A stretch of DNA of 57,994 nucleotides from Chloroflexi bacterium HGW-Chloroflexi-2. Lineage in GTDB: Bacteria; Chloroflexota; Anaerolineae; Anaerolineales; Anaerolineaceae. Both the position numbers and the translations under genes were made by a program. Below are positions 1-10,296 of the stretch, piece after piece; the first letter of the stretch is position 1, and each line of letters starts with the position of its first letter. The notes beneath the pieces were generated by a model, which saw only the letters and a list, made by a program, of their open reading frames with translations, was not told the DNA's origin and ran no database searches. The DNA lies in contig PHBY01000017.1 of assembly GCA_002840735.1 (NCBI GenBank), positions 1 through 57,994 on the forward strand, read 5' to 3'.

Positions 1-331
1 TTTAATAGAATATAGATGGTCCAAGGTTCGTATTAGGCAAATTAACGTTGCAAGAAGGAATATCATTTTGCGTGGCCCGCAACGGCGCGACTAGCTTATA
101 AGGGATTGCTTTCCCACCATTAATATAACTTCCTTTAAATGATAATATACCAATTAACATCAAAATTCAATAAAACAACCCAGCTTTGCAGTTTTGTAAG
201 GTTTATGAAACAAATGAAGAATTATAGAAAAAATTTACCGATTAGATCAAATTTATTGTCAAAATAGCACCCCTTTTTTTTTAAAAATTCAACTTCAACC
301 CTGCATTTATGGTTTAATAGGAGTATCTCTC
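1..331. other. AT-rich leader region, no gene seen
   Basis: This AT-rich stretch at the window edge contains no convincing reading frame on either strand. It presumably carries the promoter of the downstream oxidoreductase gene, but I cannot identify clear -35/-10 boxes. A T8 tract at about 272-280 is not preceded by a strong hairpin. Confidence 0.5.
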
Positions 332-349
332 ATGATTACATCCTATTAG
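332..349 (+). promoter_or_regulatory. Five-codon leader minicistron (MITSY)
   Basis: An AGGAG Shine-Dalgarno at 319-323 is followed 8 nt later by ATG ATT ACA TCC TAT TAG. The stop codon runs straight into a second AGGAG that serves the ATG at 359. Seen directly: two ribosome sites in tandem, with the minicistron stop overlapping the second one. Inference: ribosomes ending on the mini-ORF could affect initiation on the main gene (coupling). It may equally be a chance duplication. Confidence 0.35.
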
Positions 350-358
350 GAGTCCCCT

Positions 359-1747
359 ATGACCAAACCCATTCAAGCGATTCTGATCGGTGCCGGTAAC
401 CGCGGTGCCCAGTGTTATGCACCATACGCACTCGCCCATCCGGATGAATTGAAATTTGTGGCGGTGGTGGAGCCGATTGCGGAACGTAGAAAAACATTCG
501 CCGAACAACACCAGATTCCCGAGGAGATGCAATTTGAGTCCTGGGAACCTTTGCTGGAAAAACCAGCTCTGGGGGAGGTGGCGCTGGTCTGTACGCAGGA
601 TTGGCAACACACCGCGCCAGCCGTGGCAGCCATGCGCGCCGGGTATCACATCCTGCTGGAAAAACCGATGGCGAATAAGCTGGAGGAGTGCAAATTACTG
701 CTCAAGGTCAGCCAGGAGACAGAACGCCAGATGCGTATCTGCCATGTGCTGCGTTATACATCCCATTTTCAGAAAATGCGCGAACTGGTGCAGTCCGGGG
801 TGTTGGGGCAAATTGTGGATGTGGATCATCGCGAAAATGTGTCTTTCTGGCATATGGCACACTCGTATGTACGCGGTAACTGGCGCAATCGGGAGCAGTC
901 CAGCCCGATGATCCTGGCAAAGTGCTGTCATGATCTGGATATTCTTCCCTGGGTGCTGGGTCAAAAAACGGTAAAGCTGGCCTCGGTGGGTTCTCTGATG
1001 CATTTCAAGCCTGAAAATGCGCCGGAAGGTGCCCCGCAACGCTGCCTGGATGGTTGCCCGGCTGCGGAAACCTGCCCGTATTATGCCCCGCATTTGTATC
1101 AGGAGATGGCACCCTTCTGGAACAGCATTGCTGATACCAGCAAAGGTTTTACGCGTTGGGCGGCGCATCAATATACCGAGAACCCGGAAATGATCAAAGC
1201 ACTCAGCTGGTTGGTTCCTCCGTTAAAGCAAATGACCGAGTATACCGGTTGGCCATTAACAGTCCTGACGCAGCAACCCACACCGGAAAGTATTCTGGAA
1301 GCACTCAAAAATGGACCCTATGGGAGGTGTGTCTATCATTGCGACAATGATGTGGTTGATCATCAGGTGGTGATGATGCAATTTGAGGATCATGCTTCCG
1401 TAACCCTGACCATGCATGGGCATTCGCATTACGAGTATCGCTCGACGCGCATCGAGGGATCACATGGCAGGCTTCTGGCAGAATTTGGCAACGGTGGCTC
1501 ATGGATCCATCTGGATGAGCACCGTACCGATTGGCACAAGGAATTCGATACCAGCGCAGAGTTGGGAGAAGGTCATGGCGGTGGCGATTTTCGTCTGGTG
1601 GCGTCCTTCCTGCAGAGTGTGCGCGATAACGCTTTTGAAGAATCCTTGCAGGGTGCGCGTGATGCCCTGGAAAGTCATTTGCTAGCTTTCGCTGCGGAAG
1701 AATCGCGCCTGGGTGGGAAATTTATAGAACAAAATTGGTGGGCTTAA
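359..1747 (+). CDS. Gfo/Idh/MocA family NAD(P)-dependent oxidoreductase
   Basis: The 462-residue protein has an N-terminal Rossmann fold opening with the nucleotide-binding motif GAGNRG at about residues 12-17. It has the family signature EKPMANKLEEC near residue 100, where the Lys of EKP is the usual catalytic or cofactor-positioning residue. A cysteine cluster CLDGCPAAETC at about residues 224-234 is characteristic of one sugar or polyol subgroup and may bind metal. Members oxidise or reduce sugars, inositols and related polyols in the cytoplasm; the substrate cannot be told here. The start is supported by AGGAG 6 nt upstream. The gene lies 1 nt before the next gene, so the two are probably co-transcribed. 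It is longer than the typical 330-390 residues because of the cysteine-containing insertion and the C-terminal extension. Confidence 0.88.
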   Translation: MTKPIQAILIGAGNRGAQCYAPYALAHPDELKFVAVVEPIAERRKTFAEQHQIPEEMQFESWEPLLEKPALGEVALVCTQDWQHTAPAVAAMRAGYHILLEKPMANKLEECKLLLKVSQETERQMRICHVLRYTSHFQKMRELVQSGVLGQIVDVDHRENVSFWHMAHSYVRGNWRNREQSSPMILAKCCHDLDILPWVLGQKTVKLASVGSLMHFKPENAPEGAPQRCLDGCPAAETCPYYAPHLYQEMAPFWNSIADTSKGFTRWAAHQYTENPEMIKALSWLVPPLKQMTEYTGWPLTVLTQQPTPESILEALKNGPYGRCVYHCDNDVVDHQVVMMQFEDHASVTLTMHGHSHYEYRSTRIEGSHGRLLAEFGNGGSWIHLDEHRTDWHKEFDTSAELGEGHGGGDFRLVASFLQSVRDNAFEESLQGARDALESHLLAFAAEESRLGGKFIEQNWWA

Positions 1748-1748
1748 C

Positions 1749-2429
1749 ATGATGAACATGTTGATGACCTATGAAAATTTCCTGGAGCGGGTTGAGACGC
1801 TGGGGTTCATGGCACTTTCACCCCTCCTTCCATGTTTGCCATCTCTGGGTGGTGAGACACCAGAAAATCTCTGGCATACCGGTCTGGACACGGACCCCTG
1901 GGGCTGGAAAGATCGTGCCGCTGAAGAGAAACGCCTGGCATACGGTTGTATTCTGGGTGGGCATAAAGGTTTTGTCAGCCAGCGCATGTACCCTATCTTC
2001 TATACCGCCTTTCATCCTTCGCTCTCGATGCCGGAACGCTGGGCTTCGGGAACAGTCGGTCAAAGAACCTGGCAGATCTGGCAGATTTTTGAAGAAAAAG
2101 GTACGTTTAACATCAGCCAGATTCGTCAAAGCCTGGGTGTCAGTCGCAAGCATGGCGCCAGTGCTGTAGATAATACCATCCAGCAATTGCAGAAGGAATA
2201 TTACATCACGATCGATGGCAATGATCGCAAGATTAGCGCTCAAGGCAAATTTTATGGTTGGCCGGTCAACCGCTACCGCCGGGTGAGGGATTGGACACCC
2301 GCTGGCTGGCTGGATATATCGATGGATTGGTCAGCTACGCAGGCGAGAGAATTGATTTTAGATGAAGGTTTGGCGAATGCGGATGGTGTAACTCGCCAGG
2401 ATTTAGCGAAGAAACTATTTTCGAAGTAA
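1749..2429 (+). CDS. AlkZ-related winged-helix-like protein
   Basis: The 226-residue cytoplasmic protein lacks a signal peptide or membrane segment. The N-terminal phrase TYENFLERVETLGF, followed by a PW.W.D segment and then YG.IL..., resembles what I recall of AlkZ-related proteins of unclear function. These are distant cousins of the YcaQ/AlkZ DNA glycosylases that open alkylated bases and cross-links. Residues about 110-160 look like a winged helix (FNISQIRQSLGVSRKHGA then a TIQQLQKEYYITIDG wing). It is much shorter than true AlkZ (about 370-400 residues), so glycosylase activity is not assumed. Several ATG codons cluster at the start and the exact one is uncertain. It follows the oxidoreductase by 1 nt. 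Confidence 0.6.
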   Translation: MMNMLMTYENFLERVETLGFMALSPLLPCLPSLGGETPENLWHTGLDTDPWGWKDRAAEEKRLAYGCILGGHKGFVSQRMYPIFYTAFHPSLSMPERWASGTVGQRTWQIWQIFEEKGTFNISQIRQSLGVSRKHGASAVDNTIQQLQKEYYITIDGNDRKISAQGKFYGWPVNRYRRVRDWTPAGWLDISMDWSATQARELILDEGLANADGVTRQDLAKKLFSK

Positions 2430-2508
2430 ACAACTGACCAACAATCTCTTGCACGGCTCGGAGTGGTAAAATTAAGCTATCTTTGGCAATCTTCACACGT
2501 GGGGTGAG

Positions 2509-2537
2509 TTGCAATATGGATTTATTTATTGTATAAT
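2509..2537 (+). promoter_or_regulatory. Sigma70-type promoter of the gyrase/topo IV operon
   Basis: TTGCAA at 2509-2514 and a consensus TATAAT at 2532-2537 are separated by exactly 17 bp. They lie about 60 bp before the GTG start of the topoisomerase B subunit. This is the best match to a housekeeping promoter in the window. Confidence 0.7.
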
Positions 2538-2598
2538 ATAAAACAAATGTTCTAATAAAATCTCACCTTTTTTATCAGGTGGAATGGAGTAGGATCGT

Positions 2599-4794
2599 GT
2601 GAGTAAGCAATACAGTGCTGATCAGATTATAGAACTCGAATTCTTGGATGCCGTTCGAAGACGTCCGGGGATGTACATTGGTAACAATAACCTGCATGGT
2701 CTGCATCATATTTTGCTGGAAGTGCTGGATAACTCTGTGGATGAATGCATGGCGGGTTATGCGACGAAGATAGTCGTGATAATTGAAAAAGACGGTACGG
2801 TCGAAATTACCGATGATGGTCGTGGTATTCCGGTGGATTTTAAAGCAGATGTGGGAATGAGCACCCTGACACAGGTATTGGTGAAACCCCATGCAGGTGG
2901 TAAGTTTGGCGGGGATGATTCTGCCTATAGCAGCTCGGGTGGTTTGCATGGGATTGGTTTGAAATGTACCAATGCTTTTTCCAGCTTTCTGGAAGTGGAA
3001 GTGCACCGGCATGGTTTAATCTTCTACCAACGCTTTGAGGATGGCGGTATACCTGTTACCCCGGTTGAAATTTATACCCATGCCATCAAACCCGGCAAAA
3101 AAGCGGGTGTAATAAACAAAGAAACAAAGCTGGTGCTTACTGGCAAAAAAGAACTGGCCAAAGCTCTGGAAGTGAACCACCTGCAACTGGCAGTCGATTC
3201 CGATCCCGAACAAAAAACCGGGACGATCTTCCGCTTTCGTCCCAACCGAGCCTGGTTTGCGCGTGAGATGGATTGGCCGAACCCTACTCATTCGGTTCCT
3301 TGGGATGCTGAACGCTTGAGCACGCGCTTCCGCCAGATTGCCCATCTTTATCCAGGTGTACGCATTGAGTTTATGGACAAACGTACCAATGAAGGTGCTG
3401 CTGAAATATTCTTCTCCAAACGTGGGCTGGTTGAATACATTGAATACTTGAATGAAGGCGAGGAACCCTTACACAAACCCATCATGTTCAAAGAAACAAC
3501 CGAAGTGGACGTGGAAGGTGGTAAAGGAACGATTGAAGTGGATGTTGCCTTACAGTACGCCGGCGAGGACACACAGATTTACTCCTTCGTGAATGCCATT
3601 CCAACCCCGACGGGTGGTACGCATGTCTCGGCTTTCAAAGCCGGTCTCACCAAAGCAGTCAAGCAATTTGCCACCAATAAGAAACTTTTAAAAGGCAATA
3701 TGGATGTGCGTGGCGACGACGCCTTATTGGGACTAACCGCCATCATCAAACTTACCATGACCAGTACGCCACAATTTCTTTCCCAAACGAAAGAAAGTCT
3801 TACCAGTCCTGAAGTCCATGGCCCAGTGCTATCCACCACGTATAGTTTTTTGAATGATTATCTGGATAAGAATGTGCCGGTTGGCAAGGTGATTGTGAAT
3901 CAGGCAGTCGCATCCGCGCGTGGGCGTGAAGCAGCTGCCCAGGCACGCAAACTGGTGATTAAAAAATCAGCCATGGAGGCAGGCGAATTTGTGCTGGGTA
4001 AACTGGCGGATATTCAACGTCGCGGCGGCAATCCCATGGTGCCATTGGAACACACCGCGTTGTATCTGGTGGAAGGTGATTCGGCAGGTGGCTCCTGTAA
4101 GCAGGGTCGCGATTCGCGTTACCACGCTATCCTGTCATTACGGGGGAAAATCCCGAATGTTGAAAAAATGAAATTAAATGACATCCTTAAAAATCGCGAA
4201 ATTGCCGCCATCATTGCAGCGGTCGGTACCGGTGTGGGTGCAGATTGTGATGTCAGTAGCATGCGCTATGGTCGCGTTTCGGTACTGGTGGATGCGGATG
4301 TGGATGGTTCGCACATTGCTACTTTATTGGCAACCCTCTTCTGGCGGACGATGCGCTCGGTGATTGAAGAAGGCAGATTCTTTGTTGCCCGTCCTCCTCT
4401 GTATCTCATAAAAAATAAGAGCGGAAAAGAATCGCGTTATGCATATTCAGAGCAGGAACGCGAAGAGATTGAAAAAGAGTTCGGTGGGGCGCGGGTAACT
4501 TCCGTTCAACGCTACAAAGGTCTGGGTGAAATGAATCCGGATCAATTACGTGAAACCGTCTTTGTGTTACCGGATGAAATTTCTGAGAAAAAGAAAAAGG
4601 GCAGGGGTAAAACAAAAGAAGTAGCTAGTCCTGGAGAGCGGGAACTCACCGCAGCGGACTTTTCAGTGCGTGATTTGAGGATGGTCATCGAGGATTTTCA
4701 CAGAACCCGTTCTTTAATCACCCGATTAATGGGGAGTGAAGTAGCACCACGCAAAGAATGGTTAATGAATGTAGACTGGAGTGCAGAAGATTAA
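2599..4794 (+). CDS. Type IIA topoisomerase subunit B (GyrB/ParE)
   Basis: The 731-residue ATPase subunit belongs to gyrase or topoisomerase IV. It has the GHKL motifs DNSVDE at about 44-49, DGRGIP at about 73-78 and SGGLHGIG at about 113-120. The Toprim domain carries EGDSAGG at about residues 492-498 and DADVDGSH at about 566-573 for metal binding. Translation starts at GTG with GGAG about 10 nt upstream. Insertions such as KFGGDDSAYSS, where most family members have a short KF..YK.SGG loop, and the length of over 700 residues mark a divergent clade. I therefore do not choose between GyrB and ParE. It lies 21 nt upstream of the A subunit, so both enzyme halves come from one operon. Confidence 0.93.
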   Translation: MSKQYSADQIIELEFLDAVRRRPGMYIGNNNLHGLHHILLEVLDNSVDECMAGYATKIVVIIEKDGTVEITDDGRGIPVDFKADVGMSTLTQVLVKPHAGGKFGGDDSAYSSSGGLHGIGLKCTNAFSSFLEVEVHRHGLIFYQRFEDGGIPVTPVEIYTHAIKPGKKAGVINKETKLVLTGKKELAKALEVNHLQLAVDSDPEQKTGTIFRFRPNRAWFAREMDWPNPTHSVPWDAERLSTRFRQIAHLYPGVRIEFMDKRTNEGAAEIFFSKRGLVEYIEYLNEGEEPLHKPIMFKETTEVDVEGGKGTIEVDVALQYAGEDTQIYSFVNAIPTPTGGTHVSAFKAGLTKAVKQFATNKKLLKGNMDVRGDDALLGLTAIIKLTMTSTPQFLSQTKESLTSPEVHGPVLSTTYSFLNDYLDKNVPVGKVIVNQAVASARGREAAAQARKLVIKKSAMEAGEFVLGKLADIQRRGGNPMVPLEHTALYLVEGDSAGGSCKQGRDSRYHAILSLRGKIPNVEKMKLNDILKNREIAAIIAAVGTGVGADCDVSSMRYGRVSVLVDADVDGSHIATLLATLFWRTMRSVIEEGRFFVARPPLYLIKNKSGKESRYAYSEQEREEIEKEFGGARVTSVQRYKGLGEMNPDQLRETVFVLPDEISEKKKKGRGKTKEVASPGERELTAADFSVRDLRMVIEDFHRTRSLITRLMGSEVAPRKEWLMNVDWSAED

Positions 4795-4815
4795 AGCACT
4801 AATTCGAGGCTAATT

Positions 4816-7323
4816 ATGACAGAAATAAATGATTTTCAAAACGAAGAAACCACTGTCCAGGAACAGAGTCTGGATCATTTTATCGAGGAAGCTTATCGCC
4901 GCTATGCGGTATTAACCATTCTGGATCGCGCCTTGCCGGATGTTCGCGATGGGTTAAAACCAGTACAAAGACGTATTTTGTACGCCATGGGTGATATGAG
5001 TTTATGGTATACGAATCCCCACAAGAAATCTGTGCGTGTAGTCGGTGAAGTGTTGGGCAAGTATCATCCCCATGGAGATCAATCGGTGTATGACGCTATG
5101 GTGCGTATGGCACAGGATTTTTCCATGCGCGTGCCCTTGATTGATGGTCAGGGGAACTACGGCTCGATCGATGGGGATAGCGCTGCTGCCATGCGGTATA
5201 CAGAAGCGCGACTGGCGAGCGTTGGTGGAGCAATGCTGGAAGATATCCATAAGGATACGGTGGATTGGCAACCAAATTTTGATGGATCTTTGGAAGAACC
5301 GATTGTATTACCAACCCGCATACCCAACCTGATCGTCAATGGGGCGACTGGTATTGCGGTGGGTATGTCCACCAGTATTTTGCCACATAATCTCGGAGAA
5401 GTATGCGATGCGGTGAAATTTGTAGCTCAAAACTGGAAGAGACACAAAACGATCAGCGTAAAAGAATTGATGAAGTACATACCCGGTCCAGACCTCCCCA
5501 CCGGTGGTCTCTTATACCGCTATCGTGTCAACGGCGAAGAAAATCCGGTGGACATGATCGCACAGGCCTATGAAACCGGTCATGCCACCCTGGTCTGCCA
5601 GGCAAAGGCGGATATTCAGGATATTGGTGGCGGAAAATCAGCCATATTTGTGACCGAATTGCCTTATCAGGTGCAAAAGAACACAGTTCTGGAGCGCATC
5701 GCAGCCAACCGTGAAAAATTTAATGGGATTACGGATGTGCGCGACGAGTCGGATTTCACCGGTATGCGGGTTGTGTTTGAAGTAGCGCGGGGTATGGAAA
5801 CTGAAGACGCTCTGGACAAATTATTAACCAATACGCAATTGCGATCGAGTCTATCCCATAATGCTCTGGCTCTGGTCTTCGATGAAAATGGTAAAGCTTC
5901 TCCCAAAAACTTGAGGTTACTCGATTTCTTAGTTGAATTTATAAAACATCGTTTGACCGTCATTGTCCGTCGATCACGCTTTGATCTCGAAAAGGCAGAA
6001 GAACGCAATCACATTCTGGAAGGTTTATTAAAAGCGATCAGCATGATTGATCGCGTGATCAGCATTATTCGTAAATCACAAACCGCAGAAACAGCGCGCA
6101 AAAACCTGATGTCTGAACTGGATTTGACCGGCGTACAGGCACAGGCAATCCTGGATATGCCCTTACGGCGTTTGGCTTCACTGGAACGTAAAAAACTGGA
6201 AGATGAGCGCAAGGAATTATTGCAAAGCATCAAATATCTGAAATCGGTTCTGGCATCTCAGGATAAACGCCTCGAAATTGTTGTGGAGGAAACCGAAGCA
6301 ATCAAGGATAAATATGCTGAACCGCGCAAGACTATCATCGTGGAAAGCGAGGAAGGCCATCAGGCAGCAGTGACCGTATCCGATATGGTCATCCCCAGCG
6401 AAGCTCAGTTGGTGATGATCACGGAAGGTGGTTTTCAGCGCGTCGATGCCAAAGGTTTTCGCGATGTGGCTACCAAAGATAAACCGACCAGCCGGGCTGT
6501 GAGTATCGCTTTATTGCGTGAAACCATTGAGCCAGAACAGACTTTGCTGTTGGTCTCTAACCAGGGACGCTGCTGGCAGGGAAATACGGGACGGTTACCA
6601 CTCAGTGGCACCTTCCAGGATATCGGTTTGAAGCGCGGTGAACGCGTGGTGGGCATTGGTGTGGTGAAAGAAGGTGCTAAGCTGGTGATTGGTACGACGG
6701 CTGGCATGATTAAGCGGGTGGAAATGGCAGATGTGCTCAGTTCGCGCGCAGAAGCTACCTGGGCGGCTATTATTGGTTTGAATGGCGGCGGTGAAGAAGT
6801 ATTGTTTGCCGGAGTTGCTGGTGACGAGGCGCATGTCATGATCTGCACCTCTGGAAATAACAAATTGGCTCCCCGCGTTCTGCGTTTTGAATCTGGTTCG
6901 ATTAATCCGCAGGCCACACCTTCCGCGAAAGGGGTGAGTGCCATCAAAATGATGGGTGATCCTCTGGTGTGTGGCATTCTGGTGGAAACTGACTTGCACA
7001 AGAAAGGCTTTGCATTCGCAGTTACCGCTAAAGGTCATGCCAAAAGGATTGGTATCAATGACTTCCCGGTGCAGGGACGCGGTGGCCAGGGTGTGCAATT
7101 ATGGAAGATCAGCGAGGATACCGGTCTGGTAACTGGATTTGCTGTCGGATCGGAAAAAGACAATGTAGATTTTTATTCCAGCAAATTAAAGCGCTTGCGT
7201 GTGGATGCAAAAGCGCTTCCGTTGGTCACGCGTGCAACCAAGGGGCTGGATTTGGGAAAGAAATATGTAAAAGGTGAGCTCTTCGGGGAGGGTGAATCCA
7301 CAGCTGGATTGGTGGTGTGTTAG
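4816..7323 (+). CDS. Type IIA topoisomerase subunit A (GyrA/ParC)
   Basis: The 835-residue DNA breakage-reunion subunit is the partner of the gene just upstream. The N-terminal domain carries the [14 protein letters not shown] motif, the quinolone-resistance region [17 protein letters not shown], and the catalytic tyrosine in MRYTEARL (Tyr128). A coiled-coil arm of about residues 370-500 is followed by a C-terminal beta-pinwheel of DNA-wrapping blades (about 520-820). A degenerate GyrA box reads QGRGGQG near residue 756, against the consensus Q(R/K)RGGKG. The full pinwheel favours gyrase-like activity, but the weak box leaves topoisomerase IV possible. The TAG stop sits one base before the ATG of the next small gene. 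Confidence 0.93.
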   Translation: MTEINDFQNEETTVQEQSLDHFIEEAYRRYAVLTILDRALPDVRDGLKPVQRRILYAMGDMSLWYTNPHKKSVRVVGEVLGKYHPHGDQSVYDAMVRMAQDFSMRVPLIDGQGNYGSIDGDSAAAMRYTEARLASVGGAMLEDIHKDTVDWQPNFDGSLEEPIVLPTRIPNLIVNGATGIAVGMSTSILPHNLGEVCDAVKFVAQNWKRHKTISVKELMKYIPGPDLPTGGLLYRYRVNGEENPVDMIAQAYETGHATLVCQAKADIQDIGGGKSAIFVTELPYQVQKNTVLERIAANREKFNGITDVRDESDFTGMRVVFEVARGMETEDALDKLLTNTQLRSSLSHNALALVFDENGKASPKNLRLLDFLVEFIKHRLTVIVRRSRFDLEKAEERNHILEGLLKAISMIDRVISIIRKSQTAETARKNLMSELDLTGVQAQAILDMPLRRLASLERKKLEDERKELLQSIKYLKSVLASQDKRLEIVVEETEAIKDKYAEPRKTIIVESEEGHQAAVTVSDMVIPSEAQLVMITEGGFQRVDAKGFRDVATKDKPTSRAVSIALLRETIEPEQTLLLVSNQGRCWQGNTGRLPLSGTFQDIGLKRGERVVGIGVVKEGAKLVIGTTAGMIKRVEMADVLSSRAEATWAAIIGLNGGGEEVLFAGVAGDEAHVMICTSGNNKLAPRVLRFESGSINPQATPSAKGVSAIKMMGDPLVCGILVETDLHKKGFAFAVTAKGHAKRIGINDFPVQGRGGQGVQLWKISEDTGLVTGFAVGSEKDNVDFYSSKLKRLRVDAKALPLVTRATKGLDLGKKYVKGELFGEGESTAGLVVC

Positions 7324-7324
7324 T

Positions 7325-7741
7325 ATGCCGATTGAAGCCAGTTTGCATGAGAGTGATCATGGAGAATTAAATATCTTTCATGTGTTTGATACGCTGGAAG
7401 TGTATGATGGCTCTCTGGCATTGGCCATTGATCATGTCATCAACCATATCAAAGTACTGGTATCGACGGTGTACTTACCCGGGGATAAGAATCTTGAAAC
7501 GGCGTACCAGCGACATCCATTGCTGAGAAACAGCAGCAGCGAAGTGCGCAGCCCTGAACGGATCCTGTTGGCTGATTGCATCCGTCTGCTGGATGGATTG
7601 GTCGAGATCGGCAGATTGGCAGCTTACCCCGAAACAAGTGATCAGGCGAGGAGGGAATTGGGAGACCTGAAAGCCTCCGTCCCTTTCCTGGATTATCGCT
7701 ACGAAAATGATCCATTTCCATCCGACCGTGATCGGGAATGA
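7325..7741 (+). CDS. Small uncharacterised cytoplasmic protein
   Basis: The 138-residue acidic protein begins with MPIEASLHESDHG. I do not recognise the family. The ATG at 7325 is one base after the stop of the topoisomerase A subunit; a longer frame from 7274 would overlap that gene and is less likely. There is no signal peptide, membrane helix or cysteine motif. The middle looks helical (LALAIDHVINHIKVLVSTVY, then RILLADCIRLLDGLVEIGRLA), with an acidic C-terminus. Its position implies transcription from the topoisomerase promoter. No function is assigned. Confidence 0.65.
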   Translation: MPIEASLHESDHGELNIFHVFDTLEVYDGSLALAIDHVINHIKVLVSTVYLPGDKNLETAYQRHPLLRNSSSEVRSPERILLADCIRLLDGLVEIGRLAAYPETSDQARRELGDLKASVPFLDYRYENDPFPSDRDRE

Positions 7742-7757
7742 CCCTTCACTTTAAATA

Positions 7758-7787
7758 AAAAAATTCACTGGTATCAGCGAATTTTTT
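7758..7787. terminator. Bidirectional terminator between convergent genes
   Basis: AAAAAATTC at 7758-7766 pairs with GAATTTTTT at 7779-7787. An inner CTG/CAG stem is stacked on a GTAT loop. It lies between the small plus-strand gene ending at 7741 and the small minus-strand gene ending at 7798, with T runs on both strands. Confidence 0.75.
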
Positions 7788-7797
7788 ATACTTTTTT

Positions 7798-7971
7798 CTA
7801 TCCGGCTTTAAATTCTTCAGCGCCGGCTACTTTTCCGATCAGTTCTTCGGGGTGGTGGATTAACACCGGAAGATGTTGAGGACAAATATAAAGCTCATGT
7901 CCCTGATAATCCAGTTGAATTAATGGGGCTTTTTGATTGGTGGTTTCACAAACAATGCATTTCTTTTCCAT
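7798..7971 (-). CDS. 57-residue CxxC protein, possible zinc-binding
   Basis: A short gene encodes MEKKCIVCETTNQKAPLIQL and continues through a CPQHLP motif to residue 57. Cys5 and Cys8 form a CxxC pair, and Cys30 with His33 could complete a zinc site. It resembles the tiny zinc-knuckle proteins that report or buffer metal, but I cannot name a family. A GGAATA stretch stands upstream of the ATG. It begins 61 nt after the stop codon of the minus-strand ADP-ribosylglycohydrolase-like gene. It may therefore be the last cistron of that operon, ending at the shared terminator. Confidence 0.6.
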   Translation of the reverse strand: MEKKCIVCETTNQKAPLIQLDYQGHELYICPQHLPVLIHHPEELIGKVAGAEEFKAG

Positions 7972-8032
7972 GGAATATTCCTTTATTGATGGTTTTTCTG
8001 ACTTTCTAAGTGGTCAAATTGGATAAATTATA

Positions 8033-9409
8033 TCATCTTCTGATTGCCAGGTTGGCTGTTTTTTGAGCCAATTCCTGGATCGATAATACTTCTTTGCCTT
8101 TGATGTAAGTTTCCAATCTGTCTCCAATCGGTGTAGCCCATTGCAAGGGAACAGGTTTTATAACACCTAATACATTCCCAACCAATCCGGCATTACAATC
8201 CACATCCAGACCAGCTTTTGCCAGAAGACTAAATGTTTCAGTCATATCACCGTTTCCATACCAGAGTGCATAGATGACAGCAGCGATGTTCGGATATGAA
8301 TGAATCCAGTTATAGCGTTCGAATTTGATTTCAAATTCACTCCAGGTGGCTATAGGGTCATCATTTTCTTCAAGTCTATTCAAACAGTAGCGAACAACTG
8401 CAGCATATTCGCTCCTTTGTGGAAGATAGGCAGTTGCTTCCTTTAAGATTGACCTGACATCCTGGCGAACGAAGGCCAATGCAGTTAACACAGCCGCATA
8501 AATTTCACCATAGACACCATTGTGCTCATGGCTGACAATCCCATCCAGGTAGGCTAAACGGGCTGCTTCCAATGGCCAGCCAGGTGCGAGCATCCCACAC
8601 ACCATGCCACGCATCTGAGCACCAATCCAATGCGCAAAAGGATTATTGAATGATCCAGATTGAGGAGGCAGGATGCCCTGGTTCAAGTTGCGCAGTGCAA
8701 CCCATTCGGCAGACCAGCCGAATTGAATCTGGCGTACCCATTCCAACCCTATATCCCTGGCTGTCAGATTGCGACCCAGGCGCTCGAAGACATCCAGAAA
8801 TATCAACTCGTAGACCACATCGTCATTGGTGGTTTCCGGAGTGGTGATGTACTCGCGGATATCTCCATAGATTGTCTGAATCTGCTCGCCGGTGTAACCT
8901 TCAATGGCTGTACCAAATGATCCACCGGCTAATTGTCCCAACCAACCCTGATATATCCTTTCAGCCAGATCTTTATCACTGCTCAGCAGGTTTTCTTTGC
9001 TGATATCACCCATGGCGGACACGGTCTCATCCCAGGTGGAAGGGTGCTGGTACTGGTGGATGGGGTTGGATGGGTCAACAGGGGCAGTATTCAAAGCAGC
9101 CAGAATTTGAGCAGTGACTACTCTCAACTCATCGATTTTACCAGCCTGAAATAATTCAATACCCTGTGGAAGCAAAACTTCAGCAGTTGAGACATCAAAA
9201 CCGCGGTTTCCCATGGCCTGCACCATGGAGAGGTATGGGATCTCAGGCGCACCTGATCCAGGAACTTTTGAGTCCCAGAACATCAGCATCAAATGATCCC
9301 CGTAGGGCACTTGAAAATCACTTTCGTACCAATTGGAGCTATGGATCCGGCGATCGAGCGGAATTGCCGATTTTCGCAGCTCTCGTTCCATTTTCCAGGC
9401 TTTTTTCAT
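8033..9409 (-). CDS. ADP-ribosylglycohydrolase family protein in a nucleoside-uptake operon
   Basis: The 458-residue cytoplasmic protein has the ADP-ribosylglycohydrolase (ADPRG/DraG-like) fold signatures: an N-terminal [19 protein letters not shown] segment, a [10 protein letters not shown] motif (the metal-binding T-x-D-D type box) and a C-terminal [14 protein letters not shown] motif. The start is set by an ATGA overlap with the permease stop upstream. A longer frame reaching 9685 would run deep into that gene and is rejected. The first 120 residues are extra compared with plain ADPRG domains. Because it closes an operon of a nucleoside-type ABC importer and ribokinase, I infer an N-glycosidase role on imported nucleosides or ribosides. 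Protein de-ADP-ribosylation is the alternative. Confidence 0.8.
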   Translation of the reverse strand: MKKAWKMERELRKSAIPLDRRIHSSNWYESDFQVPYGDHLMLMFWDSKVPGSGAPEIPYLSMVQAMGNRGFDVSTAEVLLPQGIELFQAGKIDELRVVTAQILAALNTAPVDPSNPIHQYQHPSTWDETVSAMGDISKENLLSSDKDLAERIYQGWLGQLAGGSFGTAIEGYTGEQIQTIYGDIREYITTPETTNDDVVYELIFLDVFERLGRNLTARDIGLEWVRQIQFGWSAEWVALRNLNQGILPPQSGSFNNPFAHWIGAQMRGMVCGMLAPGWPLEAARLAYLDGIVSHEHNGVYGEIYAAVLTALAFVRQDVRSILKEATAYLPQRSEYAAVVRYCLNRLEENDDPIATWSEFEIKFERYNWIHSYPNIAAVIYALWYGNGDMTETFSLLAKAGLDVDCNAGLVGNVLGVIKPVPLQWATPIGDRLETYIKGKEVLSIQELAQKTANLAIRR

Positions 9410-10296
9410 GCTTTTCGTTTCCTCGCTTGAATGGAATAAAAGTACAGGGCGATCAGGGTGGCAACATAAGGCACCATGGAAGTAAATTGGGAAGGCATGT
9501 ATTGCTGCAACAGCAACCCAAGACCATCGGTAAAACCGAATAATAATGAAATTAAGGCAATTCCCCAGGGATTCCCATTGACCAAAATCACGGCTGCCAG
9601 AGAAATCCATCCACGACCAGCGGACATATTTTCGCTGAATAAGGTGACATATCCGAGCGAGAGGAATGCGCCAGCTAACCCGCATAAGACACCACAGATA
9701 ATCAAAGACCAGATGCGAATTTTCGCAGACGAGACCCCGCTGGAATCCAGGCTGGGAGCATTGTAACCGGCGGCACGCAGTCGCAAACCAAATCGGGTTT
9801 TGAAAATGATAAATGCAGACAGGATTACAACCAAAACAGTGATGTAAATTATCAGGTTTTGACCACTGAGGATATTCCCGAGGATGGGTATTTTTGCCAG
9901 TAGGGGAATGTGAATGCGGGGGATGGGAACGATACCCGGGTTGGAGAATGCACCTTTGACATTGAAAATCTGGCGCATCATGTAGGTAGTTGCTCCCAGC
10001 GCAAATAGATTCAAGGCGATACCGGTGACAAATTCATCCGTTTTGAGTGTTACTGCAAAGAGAATAAAAATCAATGCCATCATGAGCGATCCAATAATGG
10101 CACAGACAATACCCATCAGCCAGGAATCAAAATAATAAGAACCGAGAACCGCAAAGAATGCTCCGGTCAGCATCATGCCTTCCATGGCGATGTTAAAGAC
10201 ACCCGCATAAAAAGTAAACGTACCCCCTAACGCGGCTAACAGGATGGGAGTCGCACCGCTGATCATACCATTGATGAGTCCTGTAATAATGTTCAT
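9406..10296 (-). CDS. ABC transporter permease, nucleoside/simple-sugar type (second subunit)
   Basis: The 296-residue integral membrane protein has about eight helices and belongs to the BPD_transp_2 family, resembling NupQ/YufQ. The opening segment [21 protein letters not shown] and the later [17 protein letters not shown] loop are typical of permeases serving BMP (PnrA)-type binding proteins. It forms the heterodimeric channel with the next gene upstream. The start overlaps that gene's end by 4 nt and its own stop overlaps the next start (ATGA), so translation is tightly coupled along the operon. Confidence 0.9.
   Translation of the reverse strand: MNIITGLINGMISGATPILLAALGGTFTFYAGVFNIAMEGMMLTGAFFAVLGSYYFDSWLMGIVCAIIGSLMMALIFILFAVTLKTDEFVTGIALNLFALGATTYMMRQIFNVKGAFSNPGIVPIPRIHIPLLAKIPILGNILSGQNLIIYITVLVVILSAFIIFKTRFGLRLRAAGYNAPSLDSSGVSSAKIRIWSLIICGVLCGLAGAFLSLGYVTLFSENMSAGRGWISLAAVILVNGNPWGIALISLLFGFTDGLGLLLQQYMPSQFTSMVPYVATLIALYFYSIQARKRKA

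Noticed and set aside
9410-9685. N-terminal extension of the ADP-ribosylglycohydrolase-like gene
   Set aside because: The extension lies inside the permease gene in another frame and its sequence does not resemble the family. The ATGA overlap at 9406-9409 gives a natural start.
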